Shown here: positions 12,596 through 25,900 of the stretch, in pieces
Numbering within the stretch: position 1 is the stretch's first letter
Layout of the letters: each line of letters starts with the position of its first letter
Assembly: GCF_020882245.1 (NCBI RefSeq)
Contig: NC_083597.1
Coordinates: 14,790,581-14,854,580 of the forward strand
From: Rhopalosiphum padi
Taxonomy: Eukaryota > Arthropoda > Insecta > Hemiptera > Aphididae
Direction: 5' to 3'
Length of the DNA: 64,000 nucleotides
Notes under the pieces: generated by a model
Told to the model about the DNA's origin: nothing
Seen by the model: only the letters and a program-made list of their open reading frames with translations
Databases searched by the model: none
Program-made: the position numbers and the translations under genes

Positions 12596-13411
12596 TTACA
12601 GGTGTACACGAATATACAGACGTGGACGACGCGCGCGCGTAAATAAAAATATAAAAACGGTCGACGGCCCAAAAATTTGAGATAAAATAATGAAAAAAAA
12701 AAATCACAACAAAATATGTCACGACGGACTCGTGGTCTGTACGGTATTATAATATTTATTATAAAAATAGTAACACATAAGCACTCCGGTGTACGTGTGT
12801 GTGTGTATGTATGTTTGAGAGTGTAACAACGTTAAACAGCGAACGCAAACGCGCGAGAGGCGATCGGTACGCGCCGGTGTGCAGTCGATGGTTAACTAAA
12901 CGATTGGTTAAGCGACTGTTAACGGCGGCGGTGACGGCGGCGGCCGCCGTCGGTGGGAGACGACCGCCCATCGGTAGGAGGAGCCGTCCAACCGTAGTCG
13001 ACCTCCGCCCGCCGGCCCGTAAACACGCACGCACACACGCGCACATACAGCATAACCGGATTATCACTCCCCGCGACCATCTCTGCACCGGCAACCGCAC
13101 CGACACAACCAGCCAAAACGACCACACCGCCAGGGCTATCGCGTCCACCGCCTCCTGTACAGTTAACAACGTCCTCTCGGCGGCATCCTGCACCGTCCAC
13201 CGTCTCCCCGCCGCCGCCGCCGATCGCTCTTATTTTTACCGCGTCCATCTGCACCCGTTCACTGTCTCTTTCTCTCTTTCGCGCGGGCGCCCGCGCAGAT
13301 CACCTCGGAAATATACCTAAAAAACTATACGATTTATCGCCGCCCGATCGAATGGCGTGAGAGGAGTGCGCGTCGTCTGTTATTCGGAGATTGTTTTTCT
13401 ATTTCGGTCAT
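12596..13411 (-). other. Probable 5' leader of the BarH-like gene
   Basis: This GC-rich, low-complexity stretch lies between the candidate TATA promoter and the N-terminal coding exon. It has CG- and GGC-rich runs (12.9-13.25 kb) and, on the minus strand, a GA-rich tract (about 13258-13285) of the kind bound by GAGA factor. Both strands carry open frames here, but the translations are dominated by Arg/Thr/Gly runs and match no family I know. I read it as leader sequence; an additional coding 5' exon is not excluded. Confidence 0.45.
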
Positions 13412-13434
13412 AACGCGCGCACTGTCACGCGCCC

Positions 13435-13442
13435 TTTATATA
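13435..13442 (-). promoter_or_regulatory. Candidate TATA box of the BarH-like gene
   Basis: The minus strand reads TATATAAAGGG just upstream of the GC-rich leader. A start about 31 bases further on would fall at the A of GTTATGA, near 13411. Downstream DNA turns GC-rich and upstream DNA returns to AT-rich background, as at a promoter edge. In a TA-rich genome a TATA word alone is weak evidence; position and context raise it. Confidence 0.4.
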
Positions 13443-13450
13443 ATACGCGT

Positions 13451-16282
13451 TAAATATTTGAACTGCTTTTCTCGTGTATATATGTACACAATATGGTGCT
13501 AATATAATATAAATAGGTATAGGTGCGTACATACATATAGTACCTATATAGACTTCAAATTGTACCTATACAAAATATGATTTTACCTAATCTATAGAGT
13601 ATATATTATATAGGCACGAGCAACAATCTCTGCATCACTATATATATAATACCTATTTTTAATTCAAACCTTAAAGATGCTGTTCAAGCTGTACGAATAA
13701 GGCTCACTATAGTATAACTATAAAGTGTGTTATTCACTTGTTTGGTCCTTAGGTACTAGAAAAACTTCAGTTTTTTTAAATTCTCATAATACACGCGGCA
13801 ACTATAAATTCTCGTGGCTCGTAATAATCGTATTATTATATAGGTACCTACGTATAGAGCGATTTCTGCAGAGGCCTTTTTTTTTGTCGTTTTCAGTTTT
13901 TATTTTAAAATTTAATATTTCAGCATAATAGTATATTTATACATTATGATTATTAGATAGATATATTTCATTGCAATTATAATTAGTTAGGATGATTATT
14001 ACCTCCAATTATAGGAGATAAATGAGTGACAATAACCAACTATATTATTGTAATTTTTGGAACATATTACAGATTATATTTATTATAACAGGTACATAAT
14101 CCTTTTTTAAATTATAACTTTAAAGTTTAGGTATTCTTTCTCATCGATTATTATTTCCATTCAATACTAAATTTGGATTCACTTTTATATATTTTAATAG
14201 AGTTCTGGTATAGATAAGATATCGTAATTATATCTATATATAGCCGCCAGCCGGTAACGACTAGGTTAGTCAAAAATGCAAAATTATAAATGCATGTTTT
14301 CACTCAAGCCATCTAAATATTTTTATTTTTGTTGATGTTCTTCTAGCAATACAGTCAAATAAATATACTTACAATTACGAAGTAATAAAGCGATAAAACC
14401 ATGTATTAAACATTGGAAAAGAAGCGATTTTACGAGAGTGCACAGATAAATAAATAATGTAATTAAAATACAATAGAATATACCATAATAAAGCGTTCAT
14501 ATTAGCCCATAAAAATAATTGAGACTATATATATATATAAATAATGTAACTATTATGTATCTATAATATCTATATAGTAGTATACTTATATGGGTGTATC
14601 TATCTAGGAGATACTATATGTCAATAATATATATGTATTATTTATTTATTTATTTGTATTTAGCTTTTTTAACCTCATACACGCCCATTAGATACCTACA
14701 TAATATTATATCAATGTTTTTATATCTAACAGATAAGTATACCTGCATAATTATACGCAAGAATTTCCATACACAATGATTATATATACGAATAAATAAA
14801 GGAAACTATATATTATATTATGATGCATATTATTTTTTAATATTATAACATATTATACCTATGTACGTTTATATTATTTATATCAAGTGCACACATAGAT
14901 ATATATTATTACTGCAGAATAAAATAACATTGATTTGTATTTATATAAAATATATTTATTTACACAATTAGTATTGTAATGAATTCGTAAGCGTTTATAC
15001 TATAATACTACATATCATAAACTTTATGATTTTATATCGATGCTTAAAATACCACTGTTATTGTAAGTCATAAGTTATACGTTTATAACTAACACTTTAT
15101 AGTTCATAAACTTTATAATGATTTCAAAAACATATAGAATTTTATATAATTTTCTTGTATTTTAACCAATTATTTTGTAATAAATTTGCAGTTTATGTTG
15201 ACATCTGTATTTATATTTTTTATACTGTACATTTGTACAACGTTTCCTTAAATGATATAAACCTGAATATAGTTGTGCTTCGTATAAGGCTATACCTATA
15301 GTAGTCATGCCAACAATAAATATTAGTAAAATATTAATTATATAATAAAATTAAAGTCACATCAAAATCGGTTCTAAATTAAACATCATCAACAATAAAT
15401 TGTTAATTTACAAAACTATTATGACACCAATATAGGCTTACAATAGTATATACCCAGACATAGCTATAGGGCTATATCCACTCCTTCGTTTAAACTTCAA
15501 ATCGGAGAATTATCCAATCTTTTCACTTTTTAGTCCATTTATATTCCTTCGTAAAATCGTCTATGCTCCATTGGTATACATATCAAAAATGCCAATCTTA
15601 TTCATCTAAAAATCTCAACAATATCTCAATTGACTAAATGCCATTTCCTCTCATTCCACTCAAAGTTAATCCACCCTAAAAATCCACTAATAATAAATCA
15701 TTTCGATCTCTTCTCGTGTAATTCTTGAATAACCTCAAAAATATTTAAACAGTCTTAGCTCTAGTGACCTATATATAGCGGCTTATAACTTATCGGTACT
15801 ACCATCATGAGCTATCCTATATATTCTTACTTTGTAATTTTCTGCTATTTAATCATAATATATATATAAATTACCTATTGTATAAAAACAAATATATAGA
15901 TTGTAATTATGCTTTTTAATAAAATAAAAAAAAACCACTTCGAAATGTTAAAATAATTTATTATTCTTATATAGTTATACCTATAAATTTATTATATTTT
16001 TATTGTATGCTATCGAACAAAATATTTTGTTTCTATACTTAATAATTTATATTACCTTTTAAAAAGTTCCAAATGTAAAAGAGTTGTATTGAGGCTATAT
16101 CCTCAAATCTAAAGTTGATGATGGGTGTATGATGGTGATAAAATGTTAAAAATACATTATAATAAAATATAACAATATAAGTATGTATATATTATATATT
16201 TATAAATTATATTACCTATTAGATGTAGGCAAGTGTAATATTTAGAGCTCAATAACCGTAATAGCAAAAATATTATATTAAA
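13451..16282. other. AT-rich intergenic stretch upstream of the BarH-like gene
   Basis: No coding sequence is supportable. The stretch is made of TA-rich DNA and TAGGTA/TACCTA words. A segment at about 15480-15720 is unusually poor in G on the plus strand (C/T/A-rich) and is not a simple repeat. Its origin is unknown. Confidence 0.7.
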
Positions 16283-16284
16283 TA
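16283..16284. repeat. TA target-site duplication, left copy
   Basis: This TA abuts the left terminal repeat of the 179-bp MITE; the matching TA is at 16464-16465. In TA-rich DNA the duplication is only supportive evidence. Confidence 0.7.
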
Positions 16285-16463
16285 CAGTAGAATCTGCTTA
16301 ATTGGGACACATTGGGCGGTGACCTATTTGTCCCCATTATCCGACTGTCCTGATTAACCGAATAATTAATAAACCGATACATTCGTTCGGGACTATGCCA
16401 ATCTGTCCCTATATTAAGCGGTTGTCCCCTTTATGCGGTGTCCCAAGTAAGTGGATTCTACTG
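16285..16463. mobile_element. Pogo/Tc1-mariner-type MITE, 179 bp, with TA target duplication
   Basis: The left end CAGTAGAATCTGCTTAATTG and the inverted right end CAGTAGAATCCACTTACTTG match at 23 of the first 26 bases (both continue GGACAC). Each side is flanked by TA (16283-16284 and 16464-16465). The interior has several GTCCC / GGGAC repeats and no transposase. TA duplication and CAGT termini are typical of pogo/Tigger-like elements in the Tc1-mariner superfamily. It must have been moved by a transposase encoded elsewhere. Confidence 0.85.
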
Positions 16464-16465
16464 TA

Positions 16466-19400
16466 TATCATAATATTATGATTTATACCCTTCCTGTGTT
16501 AAGTAGATTTCACAATTACACACTAAATATATTAATTATTGACACCACTTAAGATTGACAGTACATTCGTATATTTTTTAAATCTGCAGTAATTTACGTA
16601 ATAAAAAAATATAAAACTAAAATAAATTATTATAAAATATGATAACGATTTATACACAAAGCTGGTGAGTGGTCGTTGATCATATTATTATTATTATTGG
16701 TATTATATGATTAAAAATATTGTCATAAAATATATAAATAAAGTATATTATTATTGTTTTGAGTTTTATTAACTTTGTGAATATACTTAGTAGTTAGTTC
16801 ATATATATCTATTCACCGGATACCAAGACCATATATAAGTGGTTCTTTTATTGATAAACACTTATCGTTTAAAATCATTACAAAATTTCTTAAAAAAATA
16901 TATAGTTAATTTATATTATAAATTTATTATAATATTATTTTTCAAGTTTTTAATTTTATTATTTTTGATTATAAATTACCAACTTAAATTGAAATAGTAA
17001 ATAATTGAAAATAAAAATAATATATATAGTAGCAACCTTATTTCTTGCTTAAGTATTTCAGCATAGTATGAATATAAACTGCATGATGTGCCGTTCTGAA
17101 AAACAATAAATTACTGCAATAATTATATTTATTATTTATACATATATAATATTATATTATATAGGAATATGCTTTCCGGGATATCATTCTACATTGCTTT
17201 TTTATAATGCATTAAAAATAATAGATCCAATGCTTTTTTTAATCACGGCAATTAATGTTTATTATGCATGTCTTTATATTTTATTTGATAGACTATTTTG
17301 AACATAATTCAAGATTACAAATATAACAATGAATAGGTACGTTAATAACTGACCATATTATACGCATAGAAATATGCTAGCTGGTATCAGTATAGGTATA
17401 CATATATAGGTATTAGGTACAAATATAAAAATATTATACTACTTTACTGCAGAAATGCAATAAATAAATATAATATAACAATATGCTACATATTTATTAT
17501 TTTTCCTTAATACAATTATACGATTTAATTAAATTAATTGTATTGTTAATTTAGATTTTTAGAACATAACTTATGAATTGCTATATAATATACATCAATT
17601 AAGTTATTTGTTTTTTTTAAACAATTAAAAATAAGAAATTATATGTAGGTATATCATAATACGTATGTCATAAATATATATTTAGTGTGATTTCGTTTTA
17701 TATTAAAAAATATGTTATCCCATAGAAATTTATATGGGTATATACTTACCTAATTTAAATTTATATAATTTAAATTCCAAGCTACATATTAATTATTTAG
17801 ATTTTTTTTAATTTGCCCAACACAAAACTTTGTTTTATAAAGTTTATTAAACAAAATATGAGGCCATGCAAAAAAGTATAAATTTGCAAATTAAATTTAA
17901 AAAAATAATTTGTAAGAAGTTATTAAGGAATAAGAAAAACACAAAGAAACGGGCTCTATTAAATAATGAAATTTTTTCTTAATTAAATATGAAATAGCTA
18001 GGAAAAAGACATATACCTAACATTTCTATAGAATATTTGCGTCTCGGAATTGATAATAATATATATTATGTTTTATACGTTTCAAGAATATAAATTTTTT
18101 TTATTTTAATTTTTAAATTATGTGTAACTTAATACCTACATAGTTTGATTAATTTATACTCAAGATATTTGTTGGCGATAAAGTTATTAATAATTTTAAA
18201 TTTTTAAAACAGATATTTGAAAAATACTAATTAATGATAATTTTTAATTGATCTTTAGTTGTAACTCTCATTTATGTTTGTGATTTAATAATAAATTCTT
18301 ATTGATCGGGTCATTTATATATTATTAATGTAAGTCGCAATTGCCTGAATATATTAAAAATTAAAAAGGACGCATTTGCAAGCAGTCCGCATCACGAATT
18401 TCTTGTGCACGTAAGCATTTTGTTTTTGATCACTTTTGCAGTGAATATAATGAATTTACGGAAATAATGACTAAATTATTTGTGCGTTTTAATAGAACGC
18501 GTACAACATAAATATTATATCGTAATTTATCCAATGAATTATTTTGCTCCTGAAGTGGTGAAATGTATCCCACTATTAATTCGTGCAGTGTTAGTTAGCA
18601 ATGTTATACACTAGAGTCTAGAACACAAGACGGCTGTAATTAAATTACTTATACAAATTAACATAACGTGAGCGAATCATCCAATTTTCGTTTACATTAC
18701 AATTCGTAATTGAATAAAGTACCGGTATACTATTATTACTTATATATATATATATATGTATTATATGGTAGGTTTATATATACACGAATGCACACTGCCA
18801 TTGTTATTGCAATATAGTGCAATCATAATGGATTTGTTTGTCAACAATAATTGTTCGGAATAATCCTTGGATTTAAATATCCAATTAGAGCGGGTGCGCT
18901 GTAGCAGTGATTTTTTTAATTCGGTGCGCATAAAACTAGTAAAATCGGTCTTAGCAACACATATTATAAAAACACGAGTACGCGTATAATAATATATATA
19001 TACCTATACAGAACTTGAGGAGGACTTTACTGGGACCACATGGCCCATAATATTGGGGGTGTCTTATTATAGTGAATCACTATATGTATACACTATACGT
19101 ATACATGTATATATCCAGATTTTCGTTCTATTTTAGTATACATTTATAAATGTATTTTAATACATGACTCATTGTTACAATAATTTAAATTCGTAATACT
19201 GCAGTTTTTAAACTGAATAAAAAAGTAATAAAAAAAGTACTTAGAAAAATACAATAAATGTATTAAATACATTATTTACTTTTTAAAGTTTAATTGAAAT
19301 CTAAATTTTACAACTGAGTAATTTATACACGCATTGTGTTCAATTGTGTTTGAATATACTCTATATAGGCGGTGAGATTTTTCTTTGTTTTATATTATCG

Positions 19401-22370
19401 GTAAATATATTATTGATACATATATATATGTGTATATAGAAAATGTACCTTGTTGCATATTGAATAATGATAGTATATTAAACCTACCTACTAACTGCAT
19501 TTATATATTATATAGACCTGGGAGTGCTTATTGTTATTTCCTTTGTACAAAATATGCATTAGAACAATTCAAAACAGTTCTCGAAGCAATAATAATAATA
19601 ATAAAAAAATCAAATTTCCATAAATAGAAATATTTACCGCCTCTGTTTATATACACAGTTTAATACATCAAAACGTTCAATATTGAGTGCGTGAGAAATC
19701 CTTGACCGCTTATTAATGCCTTTATTGTTTTCAGTTGCAAATTATGTATAATACCTACACGCGTTCGGAATAACAATTATATTATTATTTATCGCATAGG
19801 TATATATACGTTTTCTGTGTACCTACACTATTATTTTGTTAATAAGTCGGGTACCTATACCTATGGAATTCGTACATAATTGCAAATTTAATTTAAAATA
19901 CGTATACCTATATACCTATATATATATACATATAAATTGTATTTATATTCGTATACAGCGCTCAACGTGTAATCGAAATAATGTATACCTAAATGTAAAC
20001 ATATAATATTAAATGCATAATTTTATATTCAAGTGTATAATAAATTATAAGCATATCTATTGGAAATTAAAATGTTTTTAATATATCATCATTGATAATC
20101 ATATCTATCTGTTATTTATTATGAATGCTTACGTCATATTATACGTAGTACCTATAGTCTATATGTAATATACTACAGTAATTTATTTATAAAATATATT
20201 GAACAGAAAATATAAGTGTATAATAATAATACGTTAGTTTATGATACTATGATATTTTATATACATATACATAGATACAAGACAAGTGTATAACAGTTAA
20301 GTTTTTCTCATTGGTATTTTAATTTTTTTTTCAACAAAATTTAATGAATTGTCCGTAAATTTTATCGCAGTAATAACAGTTTATACATAACATAATATAT
20401 ACGCAAGTCTATTTACTATATATATAGGTAATAAAGAAGAATATTTTTGCTGATACTGCACATCAGTGTACGATGATTTAATATACTTAAAAAACAGTTT
20501 GGTATCGTTTAAAATTATTATTATACAGCATACTGCAAATGCATATGTGATTCTTTTAACAATATATGAAACAATATTATAATATATCACGGAAAATATT
20601 TGTGATTTATTATTTCTTTGTAATTATATATATATTCTTTTATGTAACGATTGATATATTATTTTTTTCTTCCTCGTATATATTTTATAGTATATTAAGT
20701 GAAGATTTTCAAATAACGATCTGTTTTTAAAAATTATATTTTAAGAAAGTAGCTATACATATATTTGTAGTATAAGTACTTTTTTAATGCCGTAAATATA
20801 TGACCTATTGTCGTTTAGCATATTATTATATTAATATTTTAAAGATTATTACTATATTATGTTATGACTTTATTTTGAGTTATATGAAAAATATAGAATA
20901 TCATGTCAATTCTTCTTTCATTATTTATAAAGGTTAGTTTTGCAGTTTCTCAGCATGTCATTATCATAACTATATAATAAGGAAATCGCATATAGTATAT
21001 GAGTAAATAATGTTTGACAATTTTTCTGCGGAGCATCTGATAAAAGTAAAAAATCCATTCCAATTGGGATTTGGGGCATGACGTGAGCTGTCAAATATTG
21101 TGCATTATTATTGCTAACATACCTATTACTTTATAAGTGAAACGAAAACAGTAAGTTAGTAGGTTTTAAAATATACTAAAATATATAAAATTAACGAAAA
21201 ACAATTATAAATAATATAATTTCGCCATAACAGAATTAACTGGATTTAGGTTTACGAGAAAAATTAATATCAACCAGTTGTGTAAATATTACACTTGGTT
21301 GCAGCTTGCAGTAAAATATATTTTGCGTAATAAATTTCGATAAACGAGAGATTAATTAAAAAGTACCTAATTGGCAACACGGGTTTATAGGTTGAATAAT
21401 GAATATAATTAATGGGATCGTAGGTATATTATGAGAAGGTTTATTGGAATATATATAGGTATTACGAGAGTGCAAAACGAGCACTGTTGCTCGATAATGC
21501 AATCCCCATTATCCCTTTTACGCACGCGATATTGAAATTTACCAGTATCATGTTACACGTAGGTATACCGTAACGGTAGCCATAAAATGTATTTATTTTT
21601 GTTCACTCCTGGTCATTGTATATAGTCTTATACAGTATATATATATGTATAGAAATATAGGTGTATGCGAGTATATTATATATTATTAAACACTTCTCAA
21701 ACACTTCTAAATTACCTTTAAAACACTCGTGGGGGGTCTTAAACAATATAATATATATATGAGTTAAATTAATTTAACATAATACGAAACTTTAGTAAAA
21801 TCATATAAGATAAATGCCTTTAAAGACGACCAAGTTCGAATGTTGATATACGTAAATGATATGCGCGTGACTACATTATCTTTTATATATTATAATGCAT
21901 ATATTATATCATTTTATAATATTATTATTATTTTTTTTTTGTATTTTCTTTAAAACTAATACAATTATTTATATAAAATTGTATAAAATTGTACGTATAT
22001 ATTAGATGTTCTTAAATACGTATTAATAATACTGTTAATATATCTTTTTGTTTATCGTACTAATTTAATTTGCTCAATTATTTTATTGAAACCTATAGGT
22101 AGTAGGTACTGATAAACCCAGCGATATTACTTAAAGCTTAAGGGATTAAGATTAAGGGATCATTATATATGCCAAAGGGTTAATCGTAAATCAATGTCAG
22201 TTTTACCATCACTCGACCAAGTACACATTATTAGCTTTTCGTCTAATTATTTTTTTACAGTTTTAAATGTTTACTGAGAACCACACACAGTGTATTATTA
22301 TAACATTATATATTTGCATTAAATGTTCGTAGACTGTATACATTCGCCCACCTATATATGAATTTCGCGT
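16466..22370. other. AT-rich intergenic stretch
   Basis: No gene is recognised. TA-rich repeats dominate. A slightly more complex block at about 18.36-18.7 kb contains TAATTA/TAATTG-type words, and a short hairpin sits at 21271-21301. The small open frames at 19385-19627 and 20381-20590 encode I/Y/N-rich low-complexity peptides and are not believed. Confidence 0.7.
21271..21301. repeat. Short imperfect hairpin
   Basis: CAACCAGTTGTGTAA is followed after 3 bases by TTACACTTGGTTG, giving a stem of about 12-13 pairs with a bulge. It may be a decayed repeat end or simply a hairpin. No element boundary was identified. Confidence 0.4.
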
Positions 22371-22371
22371 C

Positions 22372-22379
22372 TATATAAG
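22372..22379 (+). promoter_or_regulatory. Candidate plus-strand TATA box
   Basis: TATATAAG lies at the left edge of a GC-richer island (22.4-22.74 kb) that ends in an ATG with a good insect start context followed by a donor-like GTGAGT. It is suggested as a promoter only because of that arrangement. Confidence 0.25.
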
Positions 22380-22709
22380 TATTATGGTCTATGATCCTTC
22401 TGGGGCACAACTACACGAATACATGGCGTATAAATATATATTTATACGCGAGTGATGGATATATGAGGCGTACCGGCTAAACAGATACAACCGCGATGAG
22501 ATCGCATCACGATTCGACGAGAACAACTGAAACGCGGTATTTACGCGCAAGACGAAAACCCCGTCGGTGCACCTCATTCGCCGTCGACGCGCATTATTAT
22601 AATAATATATACGTGCGTAGACACGATGCTATATATTATATTATTATTATATTTAACAGCACTATGCAGCAGTATCGTACACGCCGCGTATTAAATATCG
22701 AAAATCAAA

Positions 22710-22728
22710 ATGGAAAATGGCCGCCATT
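22710..22728 (+). CDS. Possible very short first coding exon of an unknown plus-strand gene
   Basis: The sequence TCAAAATGG is an excellent insect translation-start context. The frame reads M-E-N-G-R-H plus one base, then meets a consensus donor GTGAGT at 22729. A TATA-like box lies 330 bases upstream and the intervening DNA is GC-richer than its surroundings. No downstream exon was recognised, so this may be chance. If unspliced, the frame ends after 17 codons. The same bases also form a YY1/Pho-type inverted site. Confidence 0.2.
22716..22728. promoter_or_regulatory. Inverted GCCAT site (Pho/YY1-type)
   Basis: AATGGC C GCCATT is a perfect inverted repeat carrying the GCCAT core on both strands. 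That core is bound by Pho/YY1 and is found in Polycomb response elements, which are common near homeobox genes. The motif is seen directly; the function is inferred. Confidence 0.3.
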
Positions 22729-22864
22729 GTGAGTATACTCTGTACGATCTCATGATATTATAATATATATACTGCATACCTAGCTGTAATATATTGCCGC
22801 TGCAGCAGTCCCACAACCGTGAGCCGCGTTCGCTTTATCGTCGACACGGCGTTGCATACACACC

Positions 22865-22890
22865 CACACACACACACACACACACACACA
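22865..22890. repeat. (AC)n microsatellite
   Basis: About 13 uninterrupted AC units. Confidence 0.95.
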
Positions 22891-22999
22891 ATTATTTATA
22901 TGGATATATATGTATTAGCTGGACATATAATATGTTATTATATTTTGTAAGCGCACTTATACGTGCGTTTATGTGTATTATTGAGTATATACGGCGATT

Positions 23000-25900
23000 G
23001 GCCAATTAATTCGGATCACGACCATTGGATCACGACCTCTGGTTTTCATTACGAACGGACACGACAACCCGACAGATATATTGTATTATATTATCTACCT
23101 TTATAGATATATACCTACGTACGTGTTGCGCTTAGGTATGATACTATTTATTTTGTATATATATATATATGTGTATAGGTATAGGTATGTATATGGACAC
23201 CGCAGACGCGTGAGTCTAATATAGAGGCGGCGAAAACAGCCATTCGCTGTATCATAACCTCATTAGTCATTATGTATATTTATACTACTATATCATTACT
23301 GTTTTATTTATGTGTATATACATATATGCCAGCCCAATACAAAACTATTTAATATGTCCGGAATAAATACATAAATATACATCTGGGCGAGAGAGAAGGA
23401 GACGTGAGCACATTTATTTATGGCGTATTCGATATAATATACGTATATATAATATAATAACAGATAGATAACGCAGAACGATAAGTACGGACTTCGGGAG
23501 AGGGTATAGGGAAGAGCCGGAGAGAGCTGCGATTCAATTTCGATAAAATTCTTAAAATACCCGCGGTTTGTGGACTACGACCATTACGGGGTGGTTACGA
23601 ACTCGGGTATCGTACAGACTATATAATAACACGTAGCTTTATGGTATAATAAGGTACATAATATATATAAACTAACACGTCGCCGTCGAAAAGCTATTTA
23701 TATTGTTTTTTCGTTTTCGCCGCGTAATTGCAGGTTATTTTCAAACCTACACTGGTACACATTATGCATAATATTATATATCTTATGTATATACCTACTT
23801 CGTATCCGAGTAAGCCGTTATTGGTCTATGCTCTATAGTCTATAATAACAATATAATAAGTATATAGGTAGGTATATATATTGTGAACGTGATAACTTGG
23901 ATACTTCCTTTTTCCCTCGTTTATTATACAGTCGGTAGGTACATCCTATCGCTCATCCATCGTACTAATAATACTTATAGGTATGTATAGGTATATCTTC
24001 CATGTTTTCGTAACACATTTAAATTTAAAATATCCCCTTTTCAAAGTTCAAACATAACTACTGATAATTTTACACATACATATTATTAATATGTATTTGG
24101 ATACAAAAATAAGTAACAGCGTGTTGATATTTAACCCGTTAAAATAATTTCTATAGGTACGTATGACTTATACGTAAAGACATAAATAATAAGGGCACCG
24201 CATATACACTCCTGTACTTGTGTATATTCACATCAATAAATAAATAAATAAATATATAATTGCCTTTCAAACTATGCTGATAAATCTGTAAAATATATAT
24301 AGGGTTATAGTATATATATAGGATTATAGTATTTAACATTGTGTGCGATATAATAATTATTAAGATAATTATATTTAAATTAAAAATATAATAATACAAA
24401 TTGTTAAAATTAGCACTACTTTGAATTTTCTTAGAAAACTTAGAAACCCTCAAGTACCTACCTAGTAATTATTGTACATAATAATTACTGTATGTCTACA
24501 TAATAATATATTTGTTTAACTTTAATCGTAAGTAAATCACAGCTTTGTTTGGGAAACAATTGTAACAAACGAATTACACACGAAAAAAAATATGAGTTGT
24601 TTAAAAATGAAATGTTATTATAAAAAGTTGAATCGCGTGACTTGAGTATAAATATATAATAGTTACGAAAATATCCAGTTATTCTATAAAACACACCACG
24701 CGTGCGCGTGTGATGTGAATATATGTACATTGTACATGTGTCTCAGTCCCACAGTTTACCACATAATTGGATAAGCTACAAAATTGTAGGCGTTCCTTTT
24801 TGTTTAAGTTCTTAAATATATTATTGAAATTTTACAGCTAAATCATGACATGATATATATATTTTATTAAATAGGTATATACATTATGTGCGTTTATTAA
24901 TATAGATGTCATGACATTAAACGAGAAAACGCTTTTCTATAATGTAACAGTATTTATCATTTTCATATTTCATTTGGCGTTATTCCATTAATATATATAT
25001 ATATATATATACATTATATATATTTATATATAAATACATAATACGTACCTATGTCACTTCTCGTGTTATAAGTTATTCATAAACGGATAAGCCAAATCAG
25101 TTTTATAGTATTTACATGATCATCGTCAAAACAAAGTCATACATTATTATATCATTACCTATTATACCTATGTATCATTTATATATATAACATATATAAA
25201 TAGGTACGTGATATTATAAACATAATATTATCCATAAAATAAGCATATTAAAAAGATTCAAATGTGTGACTTATTCTATAAAATATTGTAGGTACCTATA
25301 TACTTTTAGTTAAAAGATCATGTATTAGTTTACATTTAACCTATATTGATATTACGATTAAAATTATAGATACAAATTATTATTCTTTTAAAAATAAAAA
25401 AAATATATTTATGCATCTTATAGGTATATAAAATTATACAAAATATATATTATAGTATAATCGGTATCCAGTATGTAAACAGCAATATTATATACATTTC
25501 AAGAATTGAACTACAGTATACTTTTATATTTCGTAAAAAAAATCGTGCTTTAATCTTAATAAACTCTCCACATTTTGTGTAAATAAAATCATATTATTAT
25601 ATGAAAATGTTATTATATAATGTAATATACCATAATATAATGTAGGTATACATAGTATAATACTATATGTATATACTCATACCAAAAACTTCCGGTCGGA
25701 TATGAACGGTTCGTCGGTTCCGTGTTGAACAAATATTTTATAAATATATATTCTATATGGGCTATATGTATTATGTACGAGAATAAAGGTGAGTACACGG
25801 AAATTTGTTTTCCTCTTTTGGCGTTTTAGAAAACGACTTTTAAAGAAACTCGACGAATTAACATTTTAAGTATTACTAACTAATTTTCTAACACTAGCTG

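Noticed and set aside
12759..13320. Open frames on both strands in the GC-rich leader
   Set aside because: The translations are Arg/Thr/Gly/His runs from low-complexity DNA, with no domain and no supporting splice structure.
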